Source: Mycolicibacterium phlei (lineage in GTDB: Bacteria; Actinomycetota; Actinomycetes; Mycobacteriales; Mycobacteriaceae). Taken from it: a stretch of DNA of 64,000 bases. Each line of letters begins with the position of its first letter. Position 1 is the stretch's first letter. Below the pieces are notes generated by a model that was not told the origin of the DNA, made no database searches, and was given only the letters and a program-made list of their open reading frames with translations. The stretch spans positions 5,270,001 to 5,334,000 of the forward strand of contig NZ_CP014475.1 in the NCBI RefSeq assembly GCF_001583415.1. Direction: 5' to 3'. Made by a program: the position numbers and the translations under genes. Below are positions 32,883 to 41,984 of this stretch, in pieces.

Positions 32883-33521
32883 CTACGACCGGTGCCGGAA
32901 GTACTCCGCCGCGAGGTCGCGCACCGCCTCCGACGCCTTGGCCGTGCTGCCCGCGGCGAACGGCGGCTGCGGGTCGTACTCGATCATCAGCTGAGCCGCC
33001 TCGGCGGCGTCACGGCCGACCAGCAGTTCCACCAGCCGCAGCGCCATGTCGATTCCGCTGGACACCCCGGCCGCCGTGATGATCCGCTGCGGCACATGCT
33101 CGACGACACGCTGCGGGACATACTGCGCGCCCAGCGATTCCAGCAGCTCCGTCGCACGCCAGTGCGTGGTCGTGGTCAGGCCGGTCAGCAGTCCCGCCGC
33201 TGCCAGCACCAGGCTGCCGGTGCACACCGACGTCGTGAACCGCGTGTGCCGGTGCGCCGAGCGGACCCACTCGAGCACCGCCTCGTCGTCGATCAGCGTG
33301 CGGGTCCCGATGCCTCCCGGGAACACCACGACGTCCGGCCGGTCCACCTCGGCGAACGTCCGATCCGCCGTCACCCCGAGCATCCCGTTGTCGGAGCGCA
33401 CCTCTCCGCGCCGGTGGCCGACGAACACCACGTCGATCGACGGCACGCGCTGCAGCACCTCGTAGGGACCGATGGCGTCCAACGCGGTGAACCGGTCGAA
33501 CAACGGAATGGCCACCAGCAT
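32883..33521 (-). CDS. DJ-1/PfpI family protein
   Basis: A 212-aa protein from ATG 33521, preceded by GAGGAGG. VFPGGIGTR and the nucleophile elbow TSVCTGSLVLAAAG (Cys near 101) mark the DJ-1/PfpI superfamily, close to the AraC-associated or isonitrile-hydratase-like class (FDRFTALDAIGPYEVL near the N-terminus). It corresponds in position to Rv0052. It follows the GT87 gene by 16 bp, so the two are probably cotranscribed with ponA1. Real activity unknown. Confidence 0.88.
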   Translation of the reverse strand: MLVAIPLFDRFTALDAIGPYEVLQRVPSIDVVFVGHRRGEVRSDNGMLGVTADRTFAEVDRPDVVVFPGGIGTRTLIDDEAVLEWVRSAHRHTRFTTSVCTGSLVLAAAGLLTGLTTTTHWRATELLESLGAQYVPQRVVEHVPQRIITAAGVSSGIDMALRLVELLVGRDAAEAAQLMIEYDPQPPFAAGSTAKASEAVRDLAAEYFRHRS

Positions 33522-33537
33522 CGGGTCCCTCCTCGGT

Positions 33538-35187
33538 TCAGCCGCGCGCGGCGAGTTCGGGCTCCGGCTCGGTGCGCACCCGATCGGCGTCGGGGCGCAG
33601 CCAGTCCGGCAGCCACCGCGGCGGTGCGTCGGGGGCGCCGTCGAACACCCCGCCCGCCGGGTCGTCGACCGCACCGCGCATCCGCACCAGGTCCAGTTCC
33701 GGGTGGTAGATCCGGCGGATCACCAGCACGCACAGCGCCACCACCGCGATGTCGCGCAGCAGCACCGTGATCGTGAACGGCTGCTCGGGCAGCCCCATGT
33801 TCTCCTCGCCGAACAGGTACAGCATCCGCGGCACCCACACCAGCGCGTCAATCGTCATCCACGCCAACAGAATCCGCCGATGCGGCAGCGCCAGCACCGC
33901 CAGCGGCACCAGCCACAGCGAGAACTGCGGGCTCCACACCTTGTTCGTCAGCAGGAACGCCGCCACCACCAGGAACGCCAGCTGCGCCACCCGCGGCCGC
34001 TGCCTGGCGGTCAACGCGATGTAGCCGATCGCGATGCAGCACGCGCCGAACAGCACCGCCGTCACCGTGTTGGTGACGGTCGGCGGCTCCCAGAACCCGA
34101 GATCCGGATCGAAGCCCCGCCACCCGGTGAACGACTTGATCACGTTGTAGATCGAGTCCATGTCGTCGCCGCGACGGGTGTTGAGCCGGAAGAACTCCGA
34201 CCATCCGCGCGGGAACAGCACCATGATCGGCAGGTTCACCACCAGCCACGCCACGAACGCCGTCAGCGCGGTCTTGCCCACCTCGCGCAGCTTGCCGGTG
34301 CGCAGCGCCAGCACCGCCAGCGGCAGGAGCAGCAGCAGCGGGTACAGCTTGGCCGCCACCCCCAACCCGATCAGCGCCCCCGCGAGCCAGGGTTTTCGGC
34401 GCGCCCACGCCAGCAGCGCCCCGGTCGCGAAAGCCGTTGCCAGCGCGTCGAAGTTGGTGAAGATCTGGAAGATCAGGATCGGCGAGGCCGCCACCAGCGC
34501 CGCGTCCCACACCCGGCGCGGACCGGCCAGCTGCGACGCCGCCCACACCGTGATCAGCCACGCCAGCGCCAGACCGAACGCGGCGATGTTGAAGAACATC
34601 ACCACCTCGGCGATGATCGGCACCGACACCAGTTTGGTCAGCGCGGTGTAGGTCTTGGCCAGCGCCATCGACAGGTACTGGTAGAGCCCGGTCAGCACCG
34701 GATACTCCATGTAGCGCACCGCGACGTTGCCGTCGTACTGGATCTTCGGCTTGCCGTCGGAGTCCTTCTCCACCCAACTCGACTTGTACGGGAACTTGCC
34801 GAGATTCAGCAGTTCGGCGGTGTAGAGCGGGACGGTGTCGGAGTAGCACAGCTGGTAGTAGGCACGCTGGTTCGCCCAGTTGCCGACCCGTTGGTCGGCG
34901 GTGCCGGTGCCGGTGGTCTGCAGGCACGCCGCCTTCGTCGCGTAGCCCAGCGACAGGAACACCAGCGCGATGATCAGCATGACCCGCAGCGGGGTCATGA
35001 ACCGCTGCCGCCCGATCAGCGCGTGCCTGCCGACCGGTCCGCCGATGACATCCGAGAGCGCCGCGCCGATCGTGTCGGTCCGGCTGGGCAGGTCGCGCTC
35101 GCTGAAGCTGCGCACATCCTTGGCAAGACGGGCGGGCGAGACGAACTCTCTCGACTCGCCCGCGTCCTCTCCCCCCACCTCGGTCAC
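33538..35187 (-). CDS. GT87/DUF2029-type polyprenol-dependent glycosyltransferase-like membrane protein
   Basis: A 549-aa protein with about eleven membrane helices. It corresponds in position to Rv0051. The first long extracytoplasmic loop after the first helix carries acidic residues, as in GT-C enzymes that use polyprenyl-phospho-mannose or -arabinose to build mycobacterial envelope glycans (PimE-like). The start GTG 35187 overlaps the ponA1 stop by four bases (GTGA), linking it to peptidoglycan synthesis. The substrate is unproven. Confidence 0.85.
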   Translation of the reverse strand: MTEVGGEDAGESREFVSPARLAKDVRSFSERDLPSRTDTIGAALSDVIGGPVGRHALIGRQRFMTPLRVMLIIALVFLSLGYATKAACLQTTGTGTADQRVGNWANQRAYYQLCYSDTVPLYTAELLNLGKFPYKSSWVEKDSDGKPKIQYDGNVAVRYMEYPVLTGLYQYLSMALAKTYTALTKLVSVPIIAEVVMFFNIAAFGLALAWLITVWAASQLAGPRRVWDAALVAASPILIFQIFTNFDALATAFATGALLAWARRKPWLAGALIGLGVAAKLYPLLLLLPLAVLALRTGKLREVGKTALTAFVAWLVVNLPIMVLFPRGWSEFFRLNTRRGDDMDSIYNVIKSFTGWRGFDPDLGFWEPPTVTNTVTAVLFGACCIAIGYIALTARQRPRVAQLAFLVVAAFLLTNKVWSPQFSLWLVPLAVLALPHRRILLAWMTIDALVWVPRMLYLFGEENMGLPEQPFTITVLLRDIAVVALCVLVIRRIYHPELDLVRMRGAVDDPAGGVFDGAPDAPPRWLPDWLRPDADRVRTEPEPELAARG

Positions 35188-37718
35188 GGCGGCGGAGGCG
35201 GAACTCCGGGCGCCGGCGGCGGCGCACCCTCCGGTCCGGGCGGCGGGGCTCCCTCAGGGCCCGGCACCTGACCGTCGGGCGGCGGCGGCGCGACAGGAAC
35301 GGTGGTCGGCGGGCCCCACGGGATCGTGATGCCCGGCGCGATCTCCAGCGTCGGCTGGATGACGGTCTCCGACGGCGGCGGCGGCACCTCCGGCGACGAC
35401 GGCGGCGGCGGTGGCGGCGGCGCCTGCGGCACCCCGGCGTACCCGCCGATGGCCTCCGGCTTCGGGAACTTCTCGATCTCGGTGCCCTCCAGCGCGCCGT
35501 CCATCGTGGCCTTCCAGATGTCCGACGGCAGGCCCGACCCGTAAACCGGTGCGCCCCACTTGTTCTCGAGCGGCTTGTCACCGTTGACGGTGCCCACCCA
35601 CACCGCGGTGGACAGCGACGGCGTGTAGCCGACCATCCAGGCGTCGCGGTTGGCGCCGGTGTCGCCGAGCTGGTTGGTCCCGGTCTTGGCAGCCGACGGG
35701 CGACCGCCGGCGAGTGCGTGCCCGTTGGAGTACGCGGCGATCGGCTGCATCGCGGCGGTCACGTTGTCGGCGACCTTCTTCTCGATGCGCTGCTCGCCGG
35801 AGTTGTCCTGCTCGGCCGCGTCGAACAGCACCTCGCCCTCGGAGTTGACCACCTTCTGCACGAAGTGCGGTTTGTGGTACACGCCCGAGGCGGCCAGCGT
35901 CGCGTACGCCGACGCCATGTCGATCACCCGGGACTGGTACTGGCCCAGCACGATTCCGTTGTTCGGCGGCCCGCCCTTACCGTCCTCGGACAGGGTGTGC
36001 TCGACACCTGGAAAGCTCTCGGCGATACCGGCCTGGTGCGCGGCCTCCGCGACATCCTCGGGGCCGTTCTTCAGCTTCAGCATCAGCCGGTAGTAGCTGG
36101 TGTTCAGCGACCGCTTCAGCGCCTCGGCGATGTTGCAGGTGCCGCAGCTGTTGCCCTCGACGTTGGTGATCTTGATGCCGTTGACCTCCAGCGGCGAGCT
36201 GTCCACCTGATAGCCCAGACCCATCCCCTGCTGCAGGGCCGCCACCAACGCGAACACCTTGAACGACGAGCCGGTCGGCAGACCCGCCTGCGCGAAGTCG
36301 AACCCGTTGGCGTCCTCGCCGCCGTAGTAGGCCTTCACCCCGCCGGTGCGCGGATCGATCGACACGATCGCGGTGCGCATGTCGGGGTCCTGGCCCTCCA
36401 GATACTCGCGGGCGGCGTCTACGGCCGCGTTCTGCGCCTTCGGGTCGATCGTGGTGGTGATCTCCAGACCCTCGGTGTTCAGCGTCTGCTCGCTGATGTC
36501 GAACAGCTCGAGCAGCTCCGCCTTCACCTGACGCTCGATCAGGCCGTTGGGGCCGGTGGTCTGGTTCTGCAGCTGCGCGAAGTCCTGCGGCACCGTCGCC
36601 GGGAACACCTGCTGGGCGCGCTCTTCCGGCGTCAGCGCACCGATCTCGACCATGCCGTCGAGCACCCAGTTCCAGCGCGCCTCCGCGCCGTCCAGGTTCA
36701 CCGCGGGATCCAGTCCCGACGGCTGCTGGATCAGCGCGGCCAGCAGCGCACCCTCGGCGACGGTGAGGTCTTCGACCGGCTTGTCGAAGTACGCCTTCGA
36801 CGCCGCCGCCACACCGTAGGCGCCGCGACCGAAATAGATGATGTTCAGATACGACTGCAGCACCTGGTCTTTGGACCAGTCGCCGGCCATCTTCGTCGAG
36901 ATGACCAGCTCCTTGGCCTTGCGGATCAGACCGGCCAGGCCGGTGCGTTCGGAGCCGACCAACGCGTTCTTGACGTACTGCTGGGTGATCGTCGAGCCGC
37001 CCTGCAGGTCGCCGCCGAACAGGTTGTTCTTGATGGCGCGCAGGAAGCCGGTGATCGAGAACCCGGGATTGGAGTAGAAGTCGCGGTCCTCAGCGGCCAT
37101 CACCGCGTTACGCACCTGCACCGGGATCTGGTCGATGTCGACGTCGATGCGGTTGCCCTCCGGCGGCACGATCTTCGCCAGCTCGCTGCCGTCGCTGGCC
37201 AGGATCGTCGAGACCTGGTTGGTGCGGATGTCGCCCGGCTTGGGCACCTCGACGATCAGGTAGGCCATGCCGAAGGTGATGATCGGCAGCACGATGAACA
37301 CCGCCGCCGCGATCAGTGCGCCGCGGCGCACCCACTTCCAGTTGATCTTGGGCAGGTTCGGCCGTGCGGGACCACCGCCCGACGCCGACCCACCGCCGCC
37401 GCCACCGGTCGGCGGCTTGCGCGGCGGGGCCGGTGGCGCCGGTGGCTTCTTCTTGGGCGCGGGCACCCCGTCGAGCGCCGCCTTGACGACGTCGATCGGG
37501 TCACGCAGATGCGGCGGGGCCTCGCGCACCGGCGGCAGCACCGTGGTGCGGCGGTCCTCCGGCGGCACCGGCGGGCGGCTGCCCGGCGCCCGGATGGGCG
37601 CGGGCCGGTTCTCCGGCGGCCGGTTCTCCTTGTTCTCCGGAGCGTTCTCCGGAGCGTTCTCCGGAGCGTTCCCCGAAGCCCGGTGGGCACCGCCCTCGGT
37701 TGGTTTGGACGCGCTCAC
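35184..37718 (-). CDS. ponA1: Bifunctional penicillin-binding protein PonA1 (class A PBP)
   Basis: An 844-aa protein from GTG 37718. A Pro-rich cytosolic tail (about 1-125) with three APEN units and a membrane segment (about 130-156) precede the GT51 transglycosylase domain (AAEDRDFYSNPG near 210; GGSTITQQYVKN). The transpeptidase domain has SSFK near 484, SLN near 537 and KTG near 677. The C-terminus is very Pro-rich. It polymerises and cross-links peptidoglycan at the pole, working with cell-wall hydrolases. The start is uncertain; longer in-frame starts would overlap the DUF5318 gene. Downstream genes overlap or nearly overlap, forming an envelope operon. Confidence 0.95.
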   Translation of the reverse strand: MSASKPTEGGAHRASGNAPENAPENAPENKENRPPENRPAPIRAPGSRPPVPPEDRRTTVLPPVREAPPHLRDPIDVVKAALDGVPAPKKKPPAPPAPPRKPPTGGGGGGSASGGGPARPNLPKINWKWVRRGALIAAAVFIVLPIITFGMAYLIVEVPKPGDIRTNQVSTILASDGSELAKIVPPEGNRIDVDIDQIPVQVRNAVMAAEDRDFYSNPGFSITGFLRAIKNNLFGGDLQGGSTITQQYVKNALVGSERTGLAGLIRKAKELVISTKMAGDWSKDQVLQSYLNIIYFGRGAYGVAAASKAYFDKPVEDLTVAEGALLAALIQQPSGLDPAVNLDGAEARWNWVLDGMVEIGALTPEERAQQVFPATVPQDFAQLQNQTTGPNGLIERQVKAELLELFDISEQTLNTEGLEITTTIDPKAQNAAVDAAREYLEGQDPDMRTAIVSIDPRTGGVKAYYGGEDANGFDFAQAGLPTGSSFKVFALVAALQQGMGLGYQVDSSPLEVNGIKITNVEGNSCGTCNIAEALKRSLNTSYYRLMLKLKNGPEDVAEAAHQAGIAESFPGVEHTLSEDGKGGPPNNGIVLGQYQSRVIDMASAYATLAASGVYHKPHFVQKVVNSEGEVLFDAAEQDNSGEQRIEKKVADNVTAAMQPIAAYSNGHALAGGRPSAAKTGTNQLGDTGANRDAWMVGYTPSLSTAVWVGTVNGDKPLENKWGAPVYGSGLPSDIWKATMDGALEGTEIEKFPKPEAIGGYAGVPQAPPPPPPPSSPEVPPPPSETVIQPTLEIAPGITIPWGPPTTVPVAPPPPDGQVPGPEGAPPPGPEGAPPPAPGVPPPPP
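37633..37668. repeat. 12-bp tandem repeat in ponA1 (three copies)
   Basis: TTCTCCGGAGCG repeats three times exactly, with a degenerate partial copy at each end. It encodes the APEN units in the cytosolic Pro-rich tail of PonA1. Unit length is a multiple of three, so copy-number change keeps the frame. Confidence 0.85.
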
Positions 37719-37776
37719 GCCTTCAGTCCCCCGTTCCCCGCGGACATCGTTGACTGACCGGTCGTGGCGCCCTTCG

Positions 37777-38208
37777 CTATTCACTGGCCGTGCGCGCACG
37801 GCTGCGCGCCGATCGAGTGCCGCGCGACCGGGATCCGCCGGTGGGCGGGACCGCGCCGAGCACGTACGACTTCACCAGGTGATTCCAGCTGCAGGTGCGG
37901 CATACCTCCACCACGTGTACGGAGAACTCGTCGTATCGGGACGCCAGCAGGACCAACTCCTCCGCGGTCCGCGCGGAACCCGACACCGGGCCCAGATGAT
38001 CACCGAACACCCACGACACCAGCGTGAGCTGTTCCTTACGGCAGATCGGGCACGTCACCGAACTGGGCTTGCCATGGAACTTCGCGGCGCGCAGCAGGTA
38101 CGGATTGGCGTCGCAGACCTCCGAGACACCGGTGCGCCCCGAATAGACCTCAGCCAGCAGGGACCGCCGCTGGAGGGCGTAGTCCACCACCTGTCGCTGC
38201 AACCGCAC
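37777..38208 (-). CDS. DUF5318 zinc-ribbon protein (Rv0049-like)
   Basis: A 143-aa protein starting at GTG 38208 (VRLQRQVVDYALQRRSLLAEVYSGRTGVSEVCDANPYLLRAA). Two CxxC pairs, CPICRKE and CRTCSWNH, suggest a zinc ribbon. The C-terminal tail is basic (RSRGTRSARSRARTASE). It is conserved next to ponA1 in mycobacteria, 58 bp upstream here. A nucleic-acid or protein contact role is plausible but unproven. Confidence 0.88.
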   Translation of the reverse strand: MRLQRQVVDYALQRRSLLAEVYSGRTGVSEVCDANPYLLRAAKFHGKPSSVTCPICRKEQLTLVSWVFGDHLGPVSGSARTAEELVLLASRYDEFSVHVVEVCRTCSWNHLVKSYVLGAVPPTGGSRSRGTRSARSRARTASE

Positions 38209-38322
38209 GAAGTCCAGAGTACGTCGGTGATCAGACTGCGGGAGCGCGACTGCCCGCACGGCCGCCCCGCACACACGTCTCTCTAAGGTGTGATCGAGAT
38301 TCCGGACTCTGGGGAGAACTCG

Positions 38323-39168
38323 ATGCTGGACGGGCGCGATTTCGCCCTCGACGGCGGACCGACCGGCGAGGACACCAGCCGGTTCACCCGCCAGCTCGGG
38401 GAGACCTGGTGCTTCGGCGGGCGCGCCTTCGGCGGCTACACCTCGGCGCTGGCGCAGGCCGCGGTGTTCGCACACAGCGGTCGGCGGGTGGCGACGTCGC
38501 TGTCGGTGACCTTCGTCGACCCCGGCCGTCCCGGTCCCGTCCAGATCGACGTGCGGACGCTGCGCGGCGGGCGCACCGCGGCCGCGTACGAGGCCACCGT
38601 CAGCCAGGACGGCCGCACCGTGCTGATCGCCAGCAGCTGGATGGCCGACGGCTGGCTCGACCCGCCGTCGGTGGACGCGCCGGTGCCGTTCGGCCGGTAC
38701 GGTTCGCCGCCACCGGATCCCGAGACCGGGTCGGATCTGGCCTGGATCGCCCGCCGGTACCCGGCGCTGCGGTTCGCCCACCGCCGCGGACTCGACTACC
38801 CCGGCGAGGTGGACCAGTTCGGCGACAAGGCGCCCGAGATCGCGCTGTGGGTGCGCGCCGAGGTCGACGGCGCAGACGGTGCGGACGACGAGCCGCTGGC
38901 GCATCCGCAGATCGCCGACGTGCTGCACGCCGACGCCCACCTGTTCGACGCGCCGGCCAAGGTGTCGGGTTTCGTCGACTCCTGGCTGCTCAGCCTCGAC
39001 CTCAACGTGGTCTGGCAGCCGGGCGCGCACCTGCTGCCGTCGACGTCGTGGCGGCTGCTGGAGGCGCGCGGGTCGGTGACCGGCGGCGCCTGCACCGCCT
39101 ACGGTTCGCTGCGCGCGCCCGACGGCTCGCTTCTGGCCGTGCTGACGTCTCAGGGCCTCATACGCTGA
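38323..39168 (+). CDS. Acyl-CoA thioesterase family protein (double hotdog, TesB-like)
   Basis: A 281-aa protein from ATG 38323, preceded by GGGGAGA. WCFGGRAFGGYTSALAQAAVFAH and SLSVTFVDPGRPG are typical of the first hotdog repeat, and the C-terminal half (DLNVVWQPGAHLLPSTSWRL, GSLLAVLTSQGLIR) of the second. Such proteins hydrolyse acyl-CoA or bind acyl chains in the cytosol. It diverges from the DUF5318 gene and precedes the DUF1707 gene by 22 bp. I recall no counterpart between Rv0048c and Rv0049 in M. tuberculosis. Confidence 0.85.
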   Translation: MLDGRDFALDGGPTGEDTSRFTRQLGETWCFGGRAFGGYTSALAQAAVFAHSGRRVATSLSVTFVDPGRPGPVQIDVRTLRGGRTAAAYEATVSQDGRTVLIASSWMADGWLDPPSVDAPVPFGRYGSPPPDPETGSDLAWIARRYPALRFAHRRGLDYPGEVDQFGDKAPEIALWVRAEVDGADGADDEPLAHPQIADVLHADAHLFDAPAKVSGFVDSWLLSLDLNVVWQPGAHLLPSTSWRLLEARGSVTGGACTAYGSLRAPDGSLLAVLTSQGLIR

Positions 39169-39178
39169 GCTTTGCTTC

Positions 39179-39191
39179 TACGATCGTCGCG
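39179..39191 (+). promoter_or_regulatory. Leaderless promoter of the DUF1707 gene
   Basis: TACGAT (39179-39184) lies six bases before GTG 39191 and no Shine-Dalgarno sequence is present, the pattern of a mycobacterial leaderless mRNA. Confidence 0.55.
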
Positions 39192-40057
39192 TGGCAACCA
39201 GCTTGTCGGGTCGGCAGACCGCGGGAACGCGTGCGCGCGACACCGACCGCAACGACACGTGCCAGATCCTCGACAACGCCCTCAGCGAGGGTCAGCTGTC
39301 GATGGCCGAGCACGGGGAGCGGATCAAGGCCGCGACCAACGCCAAGACGCTCGGCGAGCTGGCCGCGCTGGTCGCCGACCTGCAGACCAGCAACGCGCCG
39401 GTGCAGCTGCCGAAGCTCAGCAGGCCCCGGGTGCCGCAACTGCGCACCGGCTGGGGCCTGCGGCTGGCCTCCGGCGTCGTGCTGGTCGTCCTGGGCATCG
39501 CGATCGGCTGGGGCCTGTACGGCAACACCCCGTCGCCGCTGAACTTCACCTCCGACCCCGGCGCCAAGAACGACGGCGTCGCACCGGTGGTGCTGACCCC
39601 GCCGCGGCAACTGCACTCGCTGGGCGGGCTGACCGGGCTGTTCGAGCAGATGCGCAAGCGGTTCGGCGACACCGAGGGCTACCGGTTGACCATCTATCCC
39701 GACTACGCCTCGCTGACCCGACCGGACCCCGAGGAGCCGCGCCGCGAACTGAACTACACCTACCGGGGCGGCTGGGCCGACCCGACCAGCAGCGCGGTGA
39801 CCGGGGGCGCCCAGGTGGTTGACCTGAGCGACTTCGACCACAAGGCAGTCGTCGGGGTGCTGCGCGGCGCGCCGGAGACCCTGAACATCAAGCCGCCCGA
39901 CGTCACCGCCACGTATCTGACCATCGACGCCGCCGACGACCCGACCGCACCGCGCACGGTGGAGATCGGCGTCTACCTGTCGAGTGACTTCGGCAGCGGT
40001 TACATCAGGCTGGCCCCGGACGGCACCGTCAAGTACATCAGTTACCCCGACAATTAA
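39191..40057 (+). CDS. DUF1707 membrane protein (Rv0048c-like)
   Basis: A 288-aa protein. The N-terminal domain (RDTDRNDTCQILDNALSEGQLSMAEHGERIKAA) is DUF1707, a short helical unit shared by many mycobacterial membrane proteins. One transmembrane helix (near 92-110, GVVLVVLGIAIGWGLYG) follows, and then an external domain of about 170 residues. It precedes PadR and ino1 as Rv0048c does. The stop codon starts a series of 13-bp repeats (40045-40097) that duplicate its last codons. Confidence 0.85.
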   Translation: MATSLSGRQTAGTRARDTDRNDTCQILDNALSEGQLSMAEHGERIKAATNAKTLGELAALVADLQTSNAPVQLPKLSRPRVPQLRTGWGLRLASGVVLVVLGIAIGWGLYGNTPSPLNFTSDPGAKNDGVAPVVLTPPRQLHSLGGLTGLFEQMRKRFGDTEGYRLTIYPDYASLTRPDPEEPRRELNYTYRGGWADPTSSAVTGGAQVVDLSDFDHKAVVGVLRGAPETLNIKPPDVTATYLTIDAADDPTAPRTVEIGVYLSSDFGSGYIRLAPDGTVKYISYPDN

Positions 40058-40097
40058 CCCCGACAACTAAACCCCGACCATTCACCCCGACAATTAA
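40045..40097. repeat. Four tandem 13-14 bp repeats spanning a stop codon
   Basis: CCCCGACAATTAA (40045), CCCCGACAACTAAA (40058), CCCCGACCATTCA (40072) and CCCCGACAATTAA (40085) follow head to tail. The first contains the end of the DUF1707 gene, Pro-Asp-Asn-stop. Three of the four keep CCC-GAC-AAY-TAA, so the gene end has been duplicated past the stop codon. Confidence 0.85.
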
Positions 40098-40150
40098 CCC
40101 GCCCTGACCTCGGCGTTCACCCCGGCGCCACCCTTTTGTCGCATCGAATA

Positions 40151-40167
40151 TATCGGCGCGATACACT
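40151..40167 (+). promoter_or_regulatory. padR promoter region with palindrome
   Basis: TATCGGCGCGATA (40151-40163) is a perfect 13-bp palindrome overlapping the likely -10 box TACACT (40162-40167), about 50 bp before padR. An autorepressor site for PadR is plausible. Confidence 0.45.
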
Positions 40168-40218
40168 GGCGCGAGGTGTCGAACCGCCGTAACGGGCTTG
40201 CAGAAGGGAGGTGTCCTG

Positions 40219-40773
40219 GTGTTGGAACTGGCCATCCTGGGACTCCTGCTGGAATCGCCCATGCACGGCTACGAACTGCGTAAGCGACTGACGGGCCTGC
40301 TGGGCGCCTTCCGGGCGTTCTCCTACGGCTCGCTGTACCCGGCCCTGCGCCGGATGCAGGCCGACGGGCTCATCGTCGAGGACGCAGCGCCGGACGGCAC
40401 CCCGAAGATGCGCCGTGCGCGCCGGGTCTATCGGCTCACCGAGAAAGGGAAGCAGCGCTTCTCCGAACTGGTGGCCGACACCGGTCCGCAGAACTTCTCC
40501 GACGACGGGTTCGGGGTGCACCTCGCCTTCTTCAACCGCACGCCGGCCGAGGCCCGGATGCGGATCCTGGAGGGGCGTCGTCGTCAGGTGGAGGAACGCC
40601 GCGAAGGTCTGCGTGAAGCCATAGCGCGGGCCAGCAGCTCGATCGACCGGTACACCCGGCAGCTGCACCAGCTCGGCCTGGAGTCCAGTGAGCGCGAGGT
40701 CAAGTGGCTCAACGAGTTGATCGCGGCCGAACGTCTGAGTCAAGGACGCTCAGACAGTTCAGTGCAGCCGTAG
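40219..40773 (+). CDS. PadR family transcriptional regulator (Rv0047c-like)
   Basis: A 184-aa protein from GTG 40219, with GGGAGG at seven bases. LELAILGLLLESPMHGYELRKRL and SYGSLYPALRRMQADGLIVE are the PadR winged helix; a C-terminal coiled coil (residues about 115-170) forms the dimer. It stands directly before ino1 (38 bp), as in M. tuberculosis, and probably governs itself and possibly ino1. Confidence 0.93.
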   Translation: MLELAILGLLLESPMHGYELRKRLTGLLGAFRAFSYGSLYPALRRMQADGLIVEDAAPDGTPKMRRARRVYRLTEKGKQRFSELVADTGPQNFSDDGFGVHLAFFNRTPAEARMRILEGRRRQVEERREGLREAIARASSSIDRYTRQLHQLGLESSEREVKWLNELIAAERLSQGRSDSSVQP

Positions 40774-40811
40774 GAATTACCGAACCAGTAGGGAAAAGGG
40801 AGTAAGTCGTC

Positions 40812-41900
40812 ATGGCATCAAACGGAGAGGTGCGGGTCGCGATCGTCGGCGTGGGCAACTGCGCATCGTCGCTCGTGCAGGGCGTGCAGTACTACCAGGA
40901 CGCCGATGAGTCGTCGACCGTGCCCGGTCTGATGCATGTGCGTCTCGGCCCCTACCACGTGCGCGACGTGAAGTTCGTCGCCGCGTTCGACGTGGACGCC
41001 AAGAAGGTCGGCTTCGACCTGTCGGAGGCGATCTTCGCGTCGGAGAACAACACCATCAAGATCGCCGACGTGCCGCCGCTGAACGTGACGGTGCAGCGCG
41101 GCCCGACCCTCGACGGCATCGGCAAGTACTACGCCGAGACCATCGAGGTGTCCGACTCCGAGCCGGTCGACGTGGTGCAGGCGCTCAAGGACGCCGAGGT
41201 CGACGTCCTCGTGTCCTACCTGCCCGTGGGTTCGGAGGAGGCCGACAAGTTCTACGCCCAGTGCGCCATCGACGCCAACGTGGCGTTCGTCAACGCGCTG
41301 CCGGTGTTCATCGCCTCGGATCCGGAGTGGGCCAAGAAGTTCGCCGACGCCGGCGTGCCGATCGTCGGTGACGACATCAAGAGCCAGGTCGGTGCGACCA
41401 TCACCCACCGCGTGCTGGCCAAGCTGTTCGAGGACCGCGGGGTCACGCTGGACCGCACCTACCAGCTCAACGTCGGCGGCAACATGGACTTCAAGAACAT
41501 GCTCGAGCGCGACCGCCTCGAGTCCAAGAAGGTCTCCAAGACCCAGGCCGTGACCTCCAACCTGACCGGCTCGCTGGCCGGCAAGGTCGAGGACAAGAAC
41601 GTCCACATCGGCCCGTCCGACCACGTCGCCTGGCTCGACGACCGCAAGTGGGCCTACGTGCGCCTGGAGGGCCGCGCCTTCGGTGACGTGCCGCTGAACC
41701 TGGAGTACAAGCTCGAGGTGTGGGACTCGCCGAACTCGGCGGGCATCATCATCGACGCCGTGCGCGCCGCGAAGATCGCCAAGGACCGCGGTATCGGCGG
41801 CCCGATCGAGGCGGCGTCGGCGTACCTGATGAAGAGCCCGCCGAAGCAGCTGCCCGACGACGTCGCCCGGGCGCAGCTCGAGCAGTTCATCGAGGGCTGA
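40812..41900 (+). CDS. ino1: Inositol-3-phosphate synthase Ino1
   Basis: A 362-aa protein (M. tuberculosis 367). The Rossmann motif VGVGNCASSLVQG is at residues about 11-23. Catalytic-domain segments (GDDIKSQVGATITHR, LNVGGNMDFKNML, and DSPNSAGIIIDAVRAAKIA) are intact. It converts glucose-6-phosphate to myo-inositol-1-phosphate with NAD, the first step to phosphatidylinositol, PIM/LAM and mycothiol. GGGAAAAGGGAG upstream is a good ribosome-binding site. A 16-bp hairpin follows the stop. Confidence 0.97.
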   Translation: MASNGEVRVAIVGVGNCASSLVQGVQYYQDADESSTVPGLMHVRLGPYHVRDVKFVAAFDVDAKKVGFDLSEAIFASENNTIKIADVPPLNVTVQRGPTLDGIGKYYAETIEVSDSEPVDVVQALKDAEVDVLVSYLPVGSEEADKFYAQCAIDANVAFVNALPVFIASDPEWAKKFADAGVPIVGDDIKSQVGATITHRVLAKLFEDRGVTLDRTYQLNVGGNMDFKNMLERDRLESKKVSKTQAVTSNLTGSLAGKVEDKNVHIGPSDHVAWLDDRKWAYVRLEGRAFGDVPLNLEYKLEVWDSPNSAGIIIDAVRAAKIAKDRGIGGPIEAASAYLMKSPPKQLPDDVARAQLEQFIEG

Positions 41901-41912
41901 TTCTTTACCGAG

Positions 41913-41960
41913 ACTGCGGGCAGATCGCCGATTCCGCACGGAGCGCGATCTGCCCGCAGT
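41913..41960 (+). terminator. ino1 terminator hairpin
   Basis: ACTGCGGGCAGATCGC (41913-41928) pairs perfectly with 41945-41960 around a 16-nt loop, and is followed by TTCGCGTTTTG, a short T-rich tail. It lies 12 bases after the ino1 stop. Confidence 0.85.
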
Positions 41961-41984
41961 TTCGCGTTTTGTAGGGTGCTGCCT

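Noticed and set aside
37719..37799. N-terminal extension of PonA1
   Set aside because: It would overlap the DUF5318 gene end and has no family support; GTG 37718 is preferred.
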